A stretch of DNA of 64,000 nt from Monocercomonoides exilis (GCA_001643675.2 LSRY02000028.1:496001-560000), one strand, 5' to 3'; positions 10,937 to 24,543 are shown, counted from the stretch's first letter. Translations and numbers: made by a program. Notes: generated from the letters alone by a model not told the origin.

Positions 10937-13900
10937 ATGACTCAAATGCTTTTGAATCTCAACAGGGTGGATTTTCTTCAGGTGGGTGCAGCCTCATACA
11001 ATTGCCTGAAGGTTCTTCCCCTTGGGCCAAAGGATAGTCATCAAACGATAGTTGTGGGAGATAAAAATGGAGATGTAACATGCTTAACGGTTAAAAAGAA
11101 AGTAACTAATGTTTGAAAATTTAACTTGACAATAATTTAGGCTTTTTGCTGAAATATTTGTTTTATTCAATTTTTATCAAAATTTTTTCAATTCATCATT
11201 TCACAGATTTTGTGGAAGCAAACGCTTCCTGGAAAGGATGAAGTCACAGCTGTAAACATAGGACAAAGTAATACTGACCAGTCTCAGAAAGTTTATGTTG
11301 CGGCTGGCAACAAAGTTTATGGACTTTCAAAAACTGTCTGTTTCTTTATTTCTACCGATTTTCAAATAAAACAATATATTCCTTTTTTTATATATTGCAA
11401 CAGAAAGGAAAAATTTTCAAAGAAGTTGAATTAGCCTTTGCAGATCCAGTGACTGAACTGATTGTTGAAGATGCAGAAATGCACACTGTGCAAGATAATG
11501 TTCATGATGTGTATGTTGAAGACCAAGAAAAATATTTTATGATGGCCGACGGTATGGATAAGTGTTATCTTCATTTTTAATGTTTAAAATCAATTTGCAA
11601 TATTATTGTAAAAAAAAAAAATATTATCATGATAATTACCCTGTTTAGAAACAATTTGCGGACTTCAACTAGTGCAAGCTGGTCGCTCGAATTCTCAGCC
11701 TGTCGCTGTGATGGGGTGCCACGACAAAACCATCAAAGTTGTGTTTGAAGGAGCAATAAAGCATGAATGGTCAGTTGGAGGAACGGTGACTGCACTTATT
11801 CAGTTTGGCGAAAAATAATTTTTGAATGTTATTAATATTTTTTAAAATTTCATCTTTTATATGCATTTTTAAAAACATAATTTGAACTGTTCCCTCAATT
11901 AAGATATCGGCGTGAATCAGGTGCCATTGTGAAAGAGAAAGAAGAAACCCTCGAAAAGTATGTTATATTGTAAAGCATTCTATGACAATCAGAAAAATAT
12001 TTAATAATTATTTCAAAACATCTATTTTATCATTGATTTTAGGCCTATTATTTACGGTACATTGGAAGGAGTGCTTGGATTGGCAATGGTTGGAAGCTCC
12101 ACACATCGTATTGGATGGGAAATTGAGGTTGGCTGCTTATTATCATGACACTTCAAACATATCACATGATGAGCAAAAGCATAGTTAATATTTCATTCCT
12201 TTGATTTTTTATTTATCTTGTTGAATAAAAGCTAACATGTTTATAACCTTTTCCGTTACATTTTTTTTTTTTGTTTTCTATAATTTTTATATTTTATGCA
12301 TATAATTTCTTCACTCAACCATGTTTTTTTTTTTTCAATTCTTTTTTTATACACAATTAATCTTCTATAGGGAGATGGGCAAGTGAACAGCATAGCCATA
12401 TACGATCTCCTCAGAAATTCGCTTCCAGTGATTATTGTGGGAAGGGACAACGGGTTTGCACATAATTGTTAATTATCAATTGCTTTTGCATTTTCCCATG
12501 ATATTTTATTTGTTTTTTGTTATTTTGTAATTCGAACATAGATTGCTCGAAATTTACGGGTTTGACAGCCCCGATTCATACACCATTGCACCTCCATCGT
12601 TGCTTTATTCATACACACTCCCCGAAGGTTTGTTGTTTTTTCATCTGTTTTCTTTTTCCTTAACACATTAAAATATATGAAACATCTTTTTTTCCCCTTT
12701 CTTTTCTTTTTCTTTCTTTTTTTTTTTTCCTCCAAAATTGAAAAATTGGAAACATAGCGATTTGTTCTGTGGGAGGAGGAATGCTCACTTCACTTGCATT
12801 CGACGAGGTTGTTGCCATTACATTTTCTGGGAAGATTGTCGGATTCACTACAGAGACATTCCAGGAAGACACCGTTTGCTTATATATTTATTGATTTTCT
12901 TATTTGCTGTTGTTTTTATTTTGTGGTTGTTTATTTGCTCAAATTTCAAAAAAAATTTTTCCCCATGAAATAATGTGATTCATTCACACATACACTTATG
13001 CTTGTTCATATGCACGCATTCATCCTAAAATCATCATTTTTCATTCTTTTCACTTTCTATCACACAAATATCCCCACAAACATCCCGAACAAACATGAAA
13101 ATACTCAATTCGTGTTCATCTTATTCTCTTCAGCTCAAAGTTGTTGTTGTGCCAACAGCACCCAGCAAACCGAAAGGGAAAGGAAATGCCGAAGATGACA
13201 AGAAATCGTCAATCACACCGTCGTTTATGCAGAACGATGCTCCTTCTTCCTCTTCCACGCCTTCCTCTTCGTCCTCTTCTCCTTCTTCTTCCATCATCAC
13301 TTCAATGTCTGGCTCTTCTCCTTCACCATCATCAAGTGTGACAATGAAAGCGGTTTGCTTGTTATTGTTATTATTGTGATTCCCCTGTTTTTTAATCATT
13401 GTATTGAAAATGATAATGTTTATTATTGTTTTTGTGATTGTCCCTTCACTTTCATGCACCTTCTTTGAAATTTATTCCTTCTCTTAATTAAAAATAAAAT
13501 AAAATAAAATAAAATAAAAATAAACAATCCATTTCATCCAAAACTGTCTGCCACACACAGGTCATTCCGGAGAACTCTGCGAAGAAGCTCGAGACGCTTG
13601 CGAAGGAGGTGATTGTTCTGAACCAGCGTCTGTCTGAGCTGAAGAAGACGTACGAGCAGATGGAGAAGGAGTCCATCCTCACCAACATGGAGGCGAAGCT
13701 GAAGTCGACGCTGACGCTGTGTCCCGACGAGCCAAGACACCACCTCGTTTTGGAGTCCTCCACGCCGCTGGAGTTTGTGGCTGTGTACTGCAACGTCTAT
13801 GCAGATGTCGAAGCGACGCCAAACACGAAGGCGAAGCTCAGCGTCAATCAGCTCCGGAAGATGGAGAAGAGCCAGATGTGGGTAGGGCTGAGCAGAAGCA

Positions 13901-15610
13901 GCTGTGGTGATGGCAATGGCAGCGATGGAGGTGATGGTTCTGGAGATTCCTCCTCCTCATCGTCTGCGTATTTGTCATCGTCTTTGTCCAGCGAAGACGG
14001 GAACAAGGATATTTCCCTCACCTCGCAGACGCTGTCGTGTGTGCTCACATGTGATGCCCCCAACATCACTCGTGTTGAGGCCAAGTTCCGCTTCCTCGAG
14101 GGTAAGCCGGGTGTGATGAAGCTTCTTGTCGTGCCGCGCAGTGCTGTCTCCACCGCTGCCACCATCTCCCACGACATCCGCCCGCTCTGCCTCCACCGCC
14201 GGCTGCAGGTGAAGTCCACGCCCATCCAGCCACAGGACGCTATTTCTGCCAGCGGCGCATCGTCGACGTCGGCTGCGGTGCAGGAAAAACTGGGACCGCC
14301 ACTGAATGTGATGGTATGATAGTGGTGATGGTGATTGTGTTTATGTTTTGTTCTATTTTTTGGAATATAAACGATTTTCTTTTTTTCTTTTTTCTTTTTT
14401 CTTTTTGAAATGTAATATTTAACATATTTATTTATTTTATTTGATTTCATTATATCTTTATCTATCACAGAAAATCACAGGTCCGTTCTCAGCAGCTGAT
14501 GCGCACACGTGGATGCATCAATGCTTTGACAATGTGCCTCCACGAAGTCAGAGTGAAATTGGACATATTGAATTTATTTCAGCTTTTCTGGGGACAAAGT
14601 TGACAGTTGATTACAAGTTTGAAGCTCTTGTTAATTGAAGACTTTGATTATTATTAATTTTTAAAATGACAAATGATTATTTTTTAATCTTTTATTCGTT
14701 TTTATTCAATGTGTTTCAAATATTCCATAATTTTTGAACACAATCCTGTTTCATTACCAATTACTGTTATTCTGTTTTTTTGTATGTGCTACATTCACAA
14801 AAAATTTTAGAGCATCAGAAATAATTGCAAAATCAGACAACATTTCAGCTCTTGCCGTGATCAAAGAACACATCTCAAAGAAGACTATTATCACAATGGT
14901 TAAAACAAAAGTGTCGATGGGTTTGTTCTTTCCTTTCTTCCTTCTTTCTTTCTTTTGACTCTAAAATGGAATCTATTTCATTTTAATCGCAATTCTTATT
15001 TGTTTTTTCTCTTTTTATTTATCTTCTTGAACAAAAACTTCATTTCACACAAAATTGCAATGCTCAACCTTGACATTATAATTAATCTTTCAGAGGTTAA
15101 AGACGAGACTGTGAAGAGTGTCCTGAAGCTTGTCCATCCACTGTACAACAAAATGGCAGTATTTCTTCAACAATACGAATTCATCGGATGTCTCAAGGTG
15201 TGATTTATTCTCATAATAATTAGCTTGTTTTAAAGTTTGATGTCTTAAATAAATGATTACAAACACAAACAAAAAAAAAAACAGGAAATCAAAGAAGCAG
15301 AAGATGACGATTCTTTCTTTTCAGATGAGCAACTTGCTCTGTTATCTGCTCCTGCTGCTAGCGGTAATACAGAATATATTGATAAAGTTAGAACTAATCA
15401 TAACTATCTTCAAAGTTTGCAATCATTTGCTTTTTTATTTTGAAAACATATTTATGTATTTTTAACCATTTTTCAGCAATTATTACCAATCTGTTTATTG
15501 ATTACAACACATTCCATGGCATTCCATTTGAAAACAGACTTGTAACTTTAAAGAGGATCTTATCCAAACCATTTCCATTGGACGAAATCCTTTCTATATT
15601 TTTAAGATGA
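10937..15610 (+). CDS. BBS7: BBS7, BBSome subunit
   Basis: Sixteen exons join in phase to give 854 residues: 10937-11101, 11207-11335, 11404-11551, 11649-11802, 11904-11957, 12043-12127, 12371-12453, 12542-12627, 12758-12873, 13134-13352, 13561-14313, 14471-14616, 14811-14920, 15094-15197, 15285-15363 and 15477-15610. The N-terminus LNRVDFLQVGAAS matches human BBS7 (LNRMDYLQVGVTS). Beta-propeller text follows (VVGDKNGDVTCL, VIIVGRDNGLLEIYGF, TFSGKIVGFTTE), then a coiled coil at about 415-450, a GAE/platform region (ITGPFSAADAHTW), and the helical end (KSVLKLVHPLYNKM, TNLFIDYNTFHG). BBS7 is part of the coat-like BBSome that moves membrane proteins in cilia. A Ser-rich insertion lies in exon 10 and a Gly/Asp/Ser-rich one in exon 11. 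Either Met at 10937 or at 10946 could be the start. Confidence 0.93.
13488..13524. repeat. (AAAAT)n microsatellite in a BBS7 intron
   Basis: About six units of AAAAT lie in the intron before exon 11 of BBS7. It is a simple repeat with no other sign of function. Confidence 0.8.
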
Positions 15611-15769
15611 TTGATATATCCTTCAACAATTTGTTTTTTATTACAATAATTATCATATTTTTTTGTGTGAATTAGCAATTTTATTTTATTGTGGCCTGGA
15701 ACAGATCAGAATTTTTTTAATCAATCAATTCTCCTTCACGATAATAGAGAATTAATATCTAATGAATAA

Positions 15770-18700
15770 ATGTCAGATACGATAAGGGTTAGATTTTTGC
15801 AGGAGGTTTCTCGACTAAATGAAGAGGCTCACGGATTATCTTTTTCTACAACAACTCAAACTGAATTGGATCAAGAGAAGGAAGATGAACTCAGAAAGCA
15901 AATAGAACAGCAAAAAAAGGAAAGAAATGAAATTGCTGAAAGAAAACAAAAAATGATTGATTGGGGATTTCCTGAAGAATTGATTTACACATCTTTTGAT
16001 AAGTATTTCATTAAAAATCAAATAAGTGAAGATAAAAGTTCGCAGTCAAATTTAACTATGCAAGGTGAACATGAATTTATTCCTCCACAACCTGTCACAA
16101 AAAAGATTAAAGTGAGCGACATTGTTGTTGATTCAGATGGAATAAAGTTCAATGGAGTAAAGCAAAAAGTTCGATTCGTTTTTTCCGACGAAAAAGATGA
16201 AAAAGAAATGGTAAATGCACTATTTTCTTTGATGTTATTCCATTTTGAAATTTTTATTTTGCTTCAATATTTTTCAGAATAACTTGACATCCAAACAAAA
16301 AAACAAGAAAAAAGAACGCATTGATTCTGAAGATGCAATTGCTAAAATGGCTTTTCATGCACCACCTTATCCGTTATCAGATAAATATAGGCTTCTTTTG
16401 TTTCGTTTGATTAACAGCTCTTTGCTTCCTCAGCCTGAAAAAGTTTTTGGGAAAATCAAACAAACTGGAAAGGATCTGCCAATATCTGTGCCTCCTGTAT
16501 TTCCAAAGCATTCTTTATCCAAAGAACATAAAAAAGATGAAAATGACGCTGGACGTATTTCAGAAAGCAATCTACGTGATGAAAAAGAAAAGACTGATAG
16601 CGACTCAGAAGAACCGGAGATTCCAATTCCATATGTTTTAGCAGACACAGACACCGATAAAGGAAAAGCAGACTCCAATCTTTCAATCGAAGCACTCTTC
16701 ACAACGTCGCCTTCGTCAATTCCGCCTGAAGATAAGCGCCCGCTGATGATGCATCCGCTCCTGTCGTCAACAGCCATCCGAGTTCTGCCAGACGGACAGA
16801 CGCTCGAGTCAACCACAGAAGGCAGCGCCACCTCAAAGGCATCGCATTCTGTGATGGAAGGGACGTGGTTCTTTGAGGTGACCATTTTGGACAATTCGCT
16901 AACAAACGCAAAGATTGACTCAGAAGCTGCTGCTGGCTTGGAAATAGACGACGATGGAACATTCAGGATTCCTATGAATGAGGCAGCTGCAAAGAAGAAG
17001 TCAGAGCGAATGCTAAAAGACGATCTTGAACTTCAGACGATTGAAAAGGAAGTTTTGAAGGCGGAAGGGAAAACCGCATCAAATGAAAGCATGGAACTTG
17101 AGCCATTTGAGATTGTTCTGTCAACCGCAACTCGAAGGGATATTGCTTCTGAATTTGCGCCTTCAGCTGCTTCGTCTGCTTTTTCCTCCTTCCATCAGTC
17201 TGTTCCGCCTCTTCCGCATGTGCGTGTGGGCTGGGCGATGGACGAGGCAGAGACAGAAGAAGTGCTGGGGAGCGATAGATTTGGATATGGGCTGGATGAC
17301 AAGAACGGATGGGTGATGCACGACGGGAGGGTGGTGAGGGTGATGAACAAAGGGCACCGCTGGGGAAATACTTGTTCTGGTGAGATTGATTCATTGGAAG
17401 ATATGAATGAAAGCAAGCACGAAAGCTTTCACAAGGAATCTGGCGAAGATGGAAAACAGATTGAAAACGAGAAGAAAGAGAAGGAGATAGAGAAAGGAAG
17501 TGAAGATGATTGCGGAGACGGAGAAGGAGACAAAACACAAGAAATAACTCCGTCCCTGCTGGAACAGCTCACTGCACCTCCACCTGGATTTTTGTGGGAA
17601 GATGATAAATACCTTCTTTCTGCACAGGCGACAGTTGCTCCAAAACAAAACAGCGTCTGTCTGCCTCATTACACACCACGACCTCTTCTCCCAGGCGATG
17701 TGATTGGATGTCTCATCCATCTGCCGATGATTCCTGAAAGGGTGCAGCGCAGAGAAGCAGAGCTGCAGGCGCTGCACTATGTCATCACTCAGACATCCTC
17801 TTATTACGCAGAGGAGTCAAAACGACCCACTATTCCCGTGATGGGGAGCTTTATCGCATATTATTTGAACGGGGAATCGCTCGGCATTGGAGCTGTCGAT
17901 ATTGAGCGAGGCGCATACCGCCCAGCTGTGTCGATAGGGGCAGGTGCGCGAGTGATGGTGAACTTTGGAAAGAACTTCCGCTATCCACCAGATTGGCCAT
18001 TGTTATTGAAGAATGTTGTGGTTGGGAAAGCAATGCGGAGAGAATGGGAAGCGATGAAAGAATTTGCTATAAAACAGGCTAAGTTGGAAGAAGAGCTACA
18101 CTCAAGCAAATCATTACGCTCATCCAAAGGAGAAGAGAGCACCGTTAATACGAGTGCAATTGAAATGAAGCTTCTTCAGCCGTTTCTTCCGCAGCCGACT
18201 CTTCCCGAGGAGAAAAGTGATGATGCTCTGAGAAAGCAAATTCTGCTGTTGATTGAGAACGGAGAAGTTATCATCCGTCCTCTTTTGACGGCGAAGAGGA
18301 AAATGTGGATGGAAGAGACGCTTGCTGAGCAGATCGGGGTGAATGAAGATGGAAGCGAGCGTTTCGACTTTCTTCCTCAAGCAGAGGATAAAAATGCAGG
18401 GTTCAGCAATTCAAAGAGCGAAAGCATTGCGTTTGGGGATACGACTGAGCAATATGTCGACAAAGTATCATCGGCCCTTTTATTTGGCAAAAGCACTTCA
18501 TCCACAATTGGAACAAATGAGCGTGCAAAGCCTGACTATTTGTCACTTCTGCCGCCCTTACCAGATGCCAATCCTCCGCTGAGTGTCTACACCCCGTCTC
18601 TTGTCAGTCTCCGCTCAGACATCCAGAAGTCGCTTGTTCAAAGCTTCATCAAAAGCACCAAGCGCAGGACAAGAGCCTACTACGACACAAAGCGGCTTAT

Positions 18701-19556
18701 GCAGATGATCTCCAGCGAGAACCAGGCTACGCCGTCGATGCTGATGGAGTGCCGGAGAGGATGCTACTGCCTCGCCACCACCACACACCCAAACCCGCTG
18801 CCGTACTGGACTCCTGCCCACTCCTTTTCGTTTCAGGCAAAGAAGGAGATGGTGTGCCAGTGCGATCTGTGCAACTACCACCGCCGCAACAATTCGCAGA
18901 GCATCAGAATTTCACCAAATACGTTCTTATCACATAGCCCGATAGAACCTTCTTCGCTCACATCGCCTTTGTTCTCTGCCCAGTGCAGCCTCAGCCCCCG
19001 CACTTCATCACCTTTTCGTGCATTCTACACACAACCACCTCTTATTCCACCATCTCATCCATGTCATCTTCCCTTCTCTCCTGCTGCTATCCATTCTTCT
19101 TCACTTCATCCACATCCACTTCAAACCGAAGAGACATATCTCATTCTGTCGCTTCTCTACCGCCGACCTCCTCTGCCTCGACTGCTCTACTGGTGCTCTT
19201 CTGTGCTCAGCCGCCGTGTTCCGCAAGTGGCTGCCTCAGCACTCCCTGCAGCTCAGTCGCATTCAGATACGTATCGACGAATACGGTCCCTTGGCCACTC
19301 CAACCACTCTTCTTTTGGAAGCATTTCCAGACGCTCTCAACAGGGTGATAAAGACAGAGAGCGCAAATCTCCATTTCTTGCAGGTTCTGGTGGCATTTCA
19401 GCCGCCAGCTCTTCTGAGGCATCCAAGAAAAGCTCAGTATCTTCTGGGCTTTTGCTGTATGACGATGAAGAAGCATCGTGGAAGAAAGAGCGGAAAAGTA
19501 GAATTTCTGCAGTGAAAAAGATGCATTCCATAGCAAAGGGAATGCTTCAAAATTAG
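15770..19556 (+). CDS. ASH2L/BRE2-like COMPASS subunit with a split SPRY domain
   Basis: Exon 1 (15770-16210) and exon 2 (16278-19556) join in phase (donor GTAAAT, acceptor TTTTCAG) and give about 1239 residues. The SPRY domain follows ASH2L in order: GTWFFEVTILDN at about 342, VRVGWAMDE, GSDRFGYGLDDKNGWVMHDG, LLPGDVIGCLIHLP, AYYLNGESLGIG, and YRPAVSIGAGARVMVNFGKN ending in YPPDWP at about 719. ASH2L stimulates histone H3K4 methylation by SET1/MLL enzymes in the nucleus. Two long insertions break the SPRY core, one acidic and Ser-rich near 225-275 and one E/K-rich near 420-470. The N-terminal PHD/winged-helix region of animal ASH2L is not recognisable. After about residue 960 the frame becomes Ser/Pro-rich and a second open frame (19018-19515) overlaps it, so the 3' third may hide an intron. 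The start is the first ATG, 159 bases after BBS7. Confidence 0.8.
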
Positions 19557-21440
19557 TTTAGGATCATTTCATTTTTTTGATGGTTTTTATTTTCATTAGT
19601 CATTTGCTACGAACACATTAAAAATATTATGTTTATGTAAGATTTCAATATGTTGTGCACATTTCATTTTAAGTGCAATCGAAATTTCTCAACATGGAGT
19701 TGAAAAAAGCATTTTCTATTTTGCTATCCAAATCGAACACAAACTGGTTTTTCTTTTCAAATATTTGTAATATCAGAATTGTTTCACCAAAAATAATTCA
19801 ACATCGAAAAAGTTTAATTCTAGATCGAAATTAAAAGAAACTGATATGAGCATTAATTTTGTAATTTTTTTCAAAATTTTTGATGACGATGTATTTTCGA
19901 TTTCGAATTTAACATCTTCAATCTCGAATAAAAATTTTCCGATTTCGAATAATTCTTTCGGTGAATGATCTGAGGAATTTATCAACTTCAATCAGAAAAA
20001 AACATATTTGTATTTGTTTTAATGTTTGATTGTGTGTAATAGCGTGAATAGGATAAAATCGAATAATATTAAAACTCTTCACATGTGTTCAGGAGATTAT
20101 TAGAAATTAAAGAAAAAAATACAAGTGATAGGATAGTTCGTGATCTTATTTTGTGTGTGAAAAGACAGATATTTATCTCATATATTGAAAACGAAATGTT
20201 TTGAATTTCATATATTGCATTGGAATCTGATAGAATATAACATTTACAATCTTCAAAATGAGAAAAGAATCGATTGATATCAGTCTTTATCATAGAAAAC
20301 AGTCGTTCAAAACGAAAGAAAAACATTTCCAATAAATAAACATTTGCAATTATAAACTTTTGTGTCAATAAAATTTCTTTGGTTTTGACTTGAATAGAAA
20401 TTCTGAACAAATTATCTTCTTTTTCGATTTCGAATTAAAGTTTTTCGATCTTGAATAATTTTTGATGTAGAAGGCACCAAAAAAATCACGATCTGCGTAA
20501 AGCTTGGTTGAATGTCTGAAATATAGAGTATCCATTAAATCAAACAATGAAATTTTTGCCAAAAAAACAAAAATGCCCTGATTTAAACAATGAGTCATAA
20601 ACAAAAAATTATTTATTTTTTAAATTCATCTTGATAAAAGAGAATAAAATGGATAATTGGAAAAAATGAAGGAAAAATACTTGGATAAAAACTCAAATAA
20701 AATAACAAACTATCAAGAAATAGTATCTGTTTCATGTATCAACTCAACAATAAATAACTATATTTTAGTTGCAATTTATTAATAAAGCAACTTCACCATC
20801 TTAACAACAACAGCAAAAAAAAAAAAAAAAAGAAAGAAAGAAAAAAAAAAAAGAAAAAGAAAAAGAAAAGAAAAGAAAGAGAAAGAGAAAGAGAAAGAGA
20901 AAAAGAAAAAGAAAAAGAAAAAAAAATAAAAAAAAAAAACTTCAGTTGAGATGACGGAATTTTTTTTTTTTGATTGAAGTAGTAAAGATTCATATGATAA
21001 TAAATTAATGATTCAGATTCAAAAATAAGACAGTAAAGTTTTTGTAATGGAACAGTTTTTAACAAAAATTGTATATCACACATTGATGCTTCAAATAATC
21101 TTTGAAAGCACAGAACATTTCATCAAATCTTCATTATATTCAAAAACTTGATGAATCGACGGATACCCCAATATGAACAAGTAAACAAAGTCACTCTCCA
21201 TAAATCATTAATGCAAGAATGTTTTGTTCAAGATTTCAAGAACATTGTAAGTAGTTGCTCTTTTGTTCATCAATGTCGCTTTAAAAGTGCCGCAACTTGA
21301 AGGTCATTATAATCTTCTCAACAACAGTGATGAAAGAAATTTGAAGGATTTTGGACTTTGAACGATTGCAAACCAATTTGATTCCTGCAAAGCAAAATCA
21401 AAGAAGAATTTTAACAACTGAGTTTCGGAAGACAACTTGC
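19557..21440. other. AT-rich gene-poor gap between convergent genes
   Basis: This stretch is 1.9 kb of very AT-rich DNA. No frame has convincing coding composition. It includes motifs rich in TTTCGAT/ATCGAAA on both strands and the GA-rich microsatellite listed separately. I see no RNA gene. Confidence 0.5.
20815..20939. repeat. GA-rich microsatellite (GAAA/GAAAAA/GAGAAA units)
   Basis: About 125 bases of purine-only sequence on the plus strand: A runs, then GAAA, then AAAAG and GAGAAA units. It is a simple-sequence tract in an intergenic gap. Confidence 0.9.
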
Positions 21441-24178
21441 TCATTTGTGATATGTAATAATTGGCTCGGGTGTCTTTCTCGCTAATTCACTCACACTGAA
21501 TGTCAATGGCTGATTTCTTTCTGCTGCTCGGAATGCATGTGCCTCAGACTCCTTCTGTTTTTGTTTCAAACTTCTCGCTCGCTTCTCACAGCCATAGGTG
21601 TCAAATGCCCAGAGAGCTTTCCGTTTTTCTGGTGTCAGGCTCATCATCACTGTCTTCAGAGTTATCTTTTCACTTTTCCATTCTGCCATTCGCTTTGATT
21701 TGTAAATCTTCATATTCTTTTCCATTTTTTCAAACCATTCGTTTTCTGTCTCATTTATCCATGTTTTTCTTTCATTGTTTACGGAAATCAGCTTTTGATT
21801 CGCAAAAAACGGAACAAAAAAGATGTCACTTCTTTCAACAAGCAGCATCAGCTCCTCCATTTTCCTTTCTTTCTTCAGAGGATCTCTTCCCCATCGCGCA
21901 AATCGTTCAATTCTTTGCAGCTTTCTCGACAAATCTAATTCATGTAGATATTCTTCTTCCTCATCCACCACACAGCCCTGTTCCGTTGAATAAATCCAAT
22001 TCTCATCAACTTCTTTTGTGATAACAACTTTCAATGCGTCTTGTTCATTTTCTGGATTTGTATCTTCGTTCCAGTTGTATTCATCTTCCACGCCTGTTGA
22101 AATCTGCATGGTTCTTTCTATTGAATACTTTTGATCATTTGTCCACTGTTCTTCTGATTGATTTTGGTAGTTAGTTAATTTTGAACCCTGTTTTTGATTC
22201 AAATAAGAAGAATGATAAGTTTCTAAGCAAGAATTTCTCTCATTCTTCTTTTCTATCAATTCTACTGAAAGCAAAGGATATTCTTCGCAATTGTACAAGA
22301 GAGATCGATTGTCATTTCTTTTTTCTGAAATTTCAATTTCTTTTATTTCTTCTTGTTCGAATTTTTCGTTCTTTTTGTTTGAAAATGTTGGATTGCTAAT
22401 GCGTTTTTTCGTTTCATAGTTTTCTTCAAGGTTTTTGTATTTCTTCTTTTTCTCTTTCTCTTTCTTTTTCATCTCCATATATCTGTCCAAAACACTCATT
22501 TGTGTGAATCTTTCAATTTTCATTTGTTTTTTCTCTTCTTTGTTCACTTCATCAATAAGTCTTTTTGCCATCTCTTCGTTTATTTCAGCTCCATCTGAAT
22601 GAAGTCTGCTTTGCATTTCTTCGAGTGTCAAATTCTCGCTCAAGCTGTCATTCTTCTGTCCATCAATTAACTCATCTCCACAAACAATTTTCTCATACGC
22701 ACTTTTCCACGTTCCTTCTTCCCATTCATCTCTCATCCAACTTTTCGTCACCCAGACTCCAAATGTTCTGAAGTGCTTCTCGGCATCTTTTATCTGCCGC
22801 ATCACCAAATCCTTTCTGCGTTCTTCAATTTTAGCATTTTCTTCATTATCATCATTAACGCTTAAGCAGGAGCATTCACCTTCCTTATTATTATTGTCAT
22901 CATCGGAATTTCTGTCGTATGCATTATTCTCATTCTCTCCTTTCATTTGTTTCTCCATCAGCGTTGCATCGATCCTGGCACCAGCGTCTGATCTGATTAA
23001 ACACCCGTTTCTGCTTTCTCTCTTCATTAACTCTCTATCCTCTCTGTTCCACTTGTTCTTCAGTTCTTCACCCCTCTGTGTGCCGATGCGAGACTCCATT
23101 TTCCCATCAACTTCAACCTCAACATCCCGACTAACCTCTCCCCGACTTAATTGAAGAGGTTTCCAATGAGCCATTGACCAATCCAGCGGACTTTCTTCAT
23201 CACAAAGCTCCTTTTTCTCACTCTCTGTTTTTCTGCCTCGGACGTCAGTGTCATCATTATGTATTCTAATTGCTTTTTTCAAATCAATTCCTGAAATTTC
23301 TCTTTCTCTTTCATCTTGTACTTCTATAAAATCGCATTTCTTCTCTTTTGCGTTTCTTTGATGGCTATTTCTAAAATGTTCAATATCTGTATGTTCAAAA
23401 GTTTCGCTTGCTGTAGTACCACTGCTGCTTGAATAACGTCTAAAATTTTCTTTTGAAATGGAATTCTTCGCTATTGCTCCAGAAAACATCTCTTCACGTA
23501 ATTTTGATGCAGTTTTTACAGAAGCCTTTTCTTCGTGTGTATCTAATGCGATTTTAGAAGGTTTTTCAACCAATCTGCACATATTTAATTCATTTTCGAA
23601 GTCGCAAGAGCTTCTAGGAATCATTAATACGCTTCCCTTGTTCACATTGAGATTATTCGGTTTTTGATTATTAAGTTTCATTTTTAATTCATGCTCAAAA
23701 AACAACATATTGTCGCTTAATGTGCAACTTTTGCATTGTGAGTCGAATCCTTTCTGATTTGTCTGACTTGGATGAAAAGAAACACTTTGTGGCAAAGGAA
23801 TTGAGAAAGGATGAGACGAACAGAGAGTTTTGCATTTGTCTTTCTCAGCATTAACATTTATATCCGACCTCCAAATTGTTGATCCACCCTTATTGTCAAG
23901 TAAAGAAGAAGAAGAAATTGACGAGGTTGCATGATGATTGAGTAATTTTTTATCCAAATTATTCTGTTCAAATAATTTTTCCAAAAGTCCATGCTTTGTG
24001 CAATCAAAAGCGCATATTGTTTCAGGTGCCTTTTGTTCTTTATAAGTTTATTAAAATTAATTCCATAAAGTTATGAGCATTATAATAAGAGAAGCAAACT
24101 TGTTGAATCATCGTGTTCTTCGTTCTGAGCTTTCTCTTGATAATCTTTAATTATTAAGCTGCAATAATCCTGATTCAT
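21441..24178 (-). CDS. Unrecognised charged, coiled-coil-prone protein (891 residues)
   Basis: A small first exon (24178-24100, beginning MNQDYCSLIIKDYQEKAQNE) joins exon 2 (24037-21441) in phase through a 62-base intron with donor GTTTGC and acceptor ATAAAG. The start ATG in exon 1 lets the long open frame begin properly, since the big exon has no suitable early ATG. The product is rich in Glu, Lys, Asn and Ser, with long helical stretches of KEKEKKK type and a Cys motif near the N-terminus (ETICAFDCTKHG). The last ~150 residues look the most ordered: ARWGRDPLKKERKMEELM, then WINETENEWFEKMEK, then TPEKRKALWAFDTYGCEKR. I do not recognise a family. A nuclear or cytoskeletal scaffold would fit the composition, but nothing here proves it. 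Confidence 0.7.
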
Positions 24179-24543
24179 ACAAATTCAAATTCACTCTTCA
24201 CAACAAAAATAAAAGCTCTAAAACTCAATTTTTTATAATTTATTATGGTGATTCAATAATTTATTTGCAACGAAAATTTTTGAAATGATATAAAATAATA
24301 GTAAATTCACAAATGGACAATAATGCAAAAGTTTGTTTGGATGAATAAAATGAAATATTAAATATTCTTATTCAAAAAAAATCTTTTTGCTCAATGAAGA
24401 GGTTTGAAAAGTTAAAAATGGAAAATACACAAATAAAATATATCAAGACTCAAACATTCGTATGAAATATTTGTTTTGTGTAAATAATAATAAATATTAC
24501 CTTCAAAATGCTGCCCATATTATAATTAAAAACGATTAAAAAA
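24179..24543. other. AT-rich divergent intergenic region
   Basis: These 365 bases lie between the ATGs of the 891-residue gene (-) and SMC4 (+). They presumably contain both promoters. No gene or clear motif is seen. Confidence 0.5.

Noticed and set aside
20793-21083. Minus-strand hydrophobic Ser/Phe-rich frame at the GA-rich tract
   Set aside because: It is entirely due to the purine-rich microsatellite; there is no coding text outside it.
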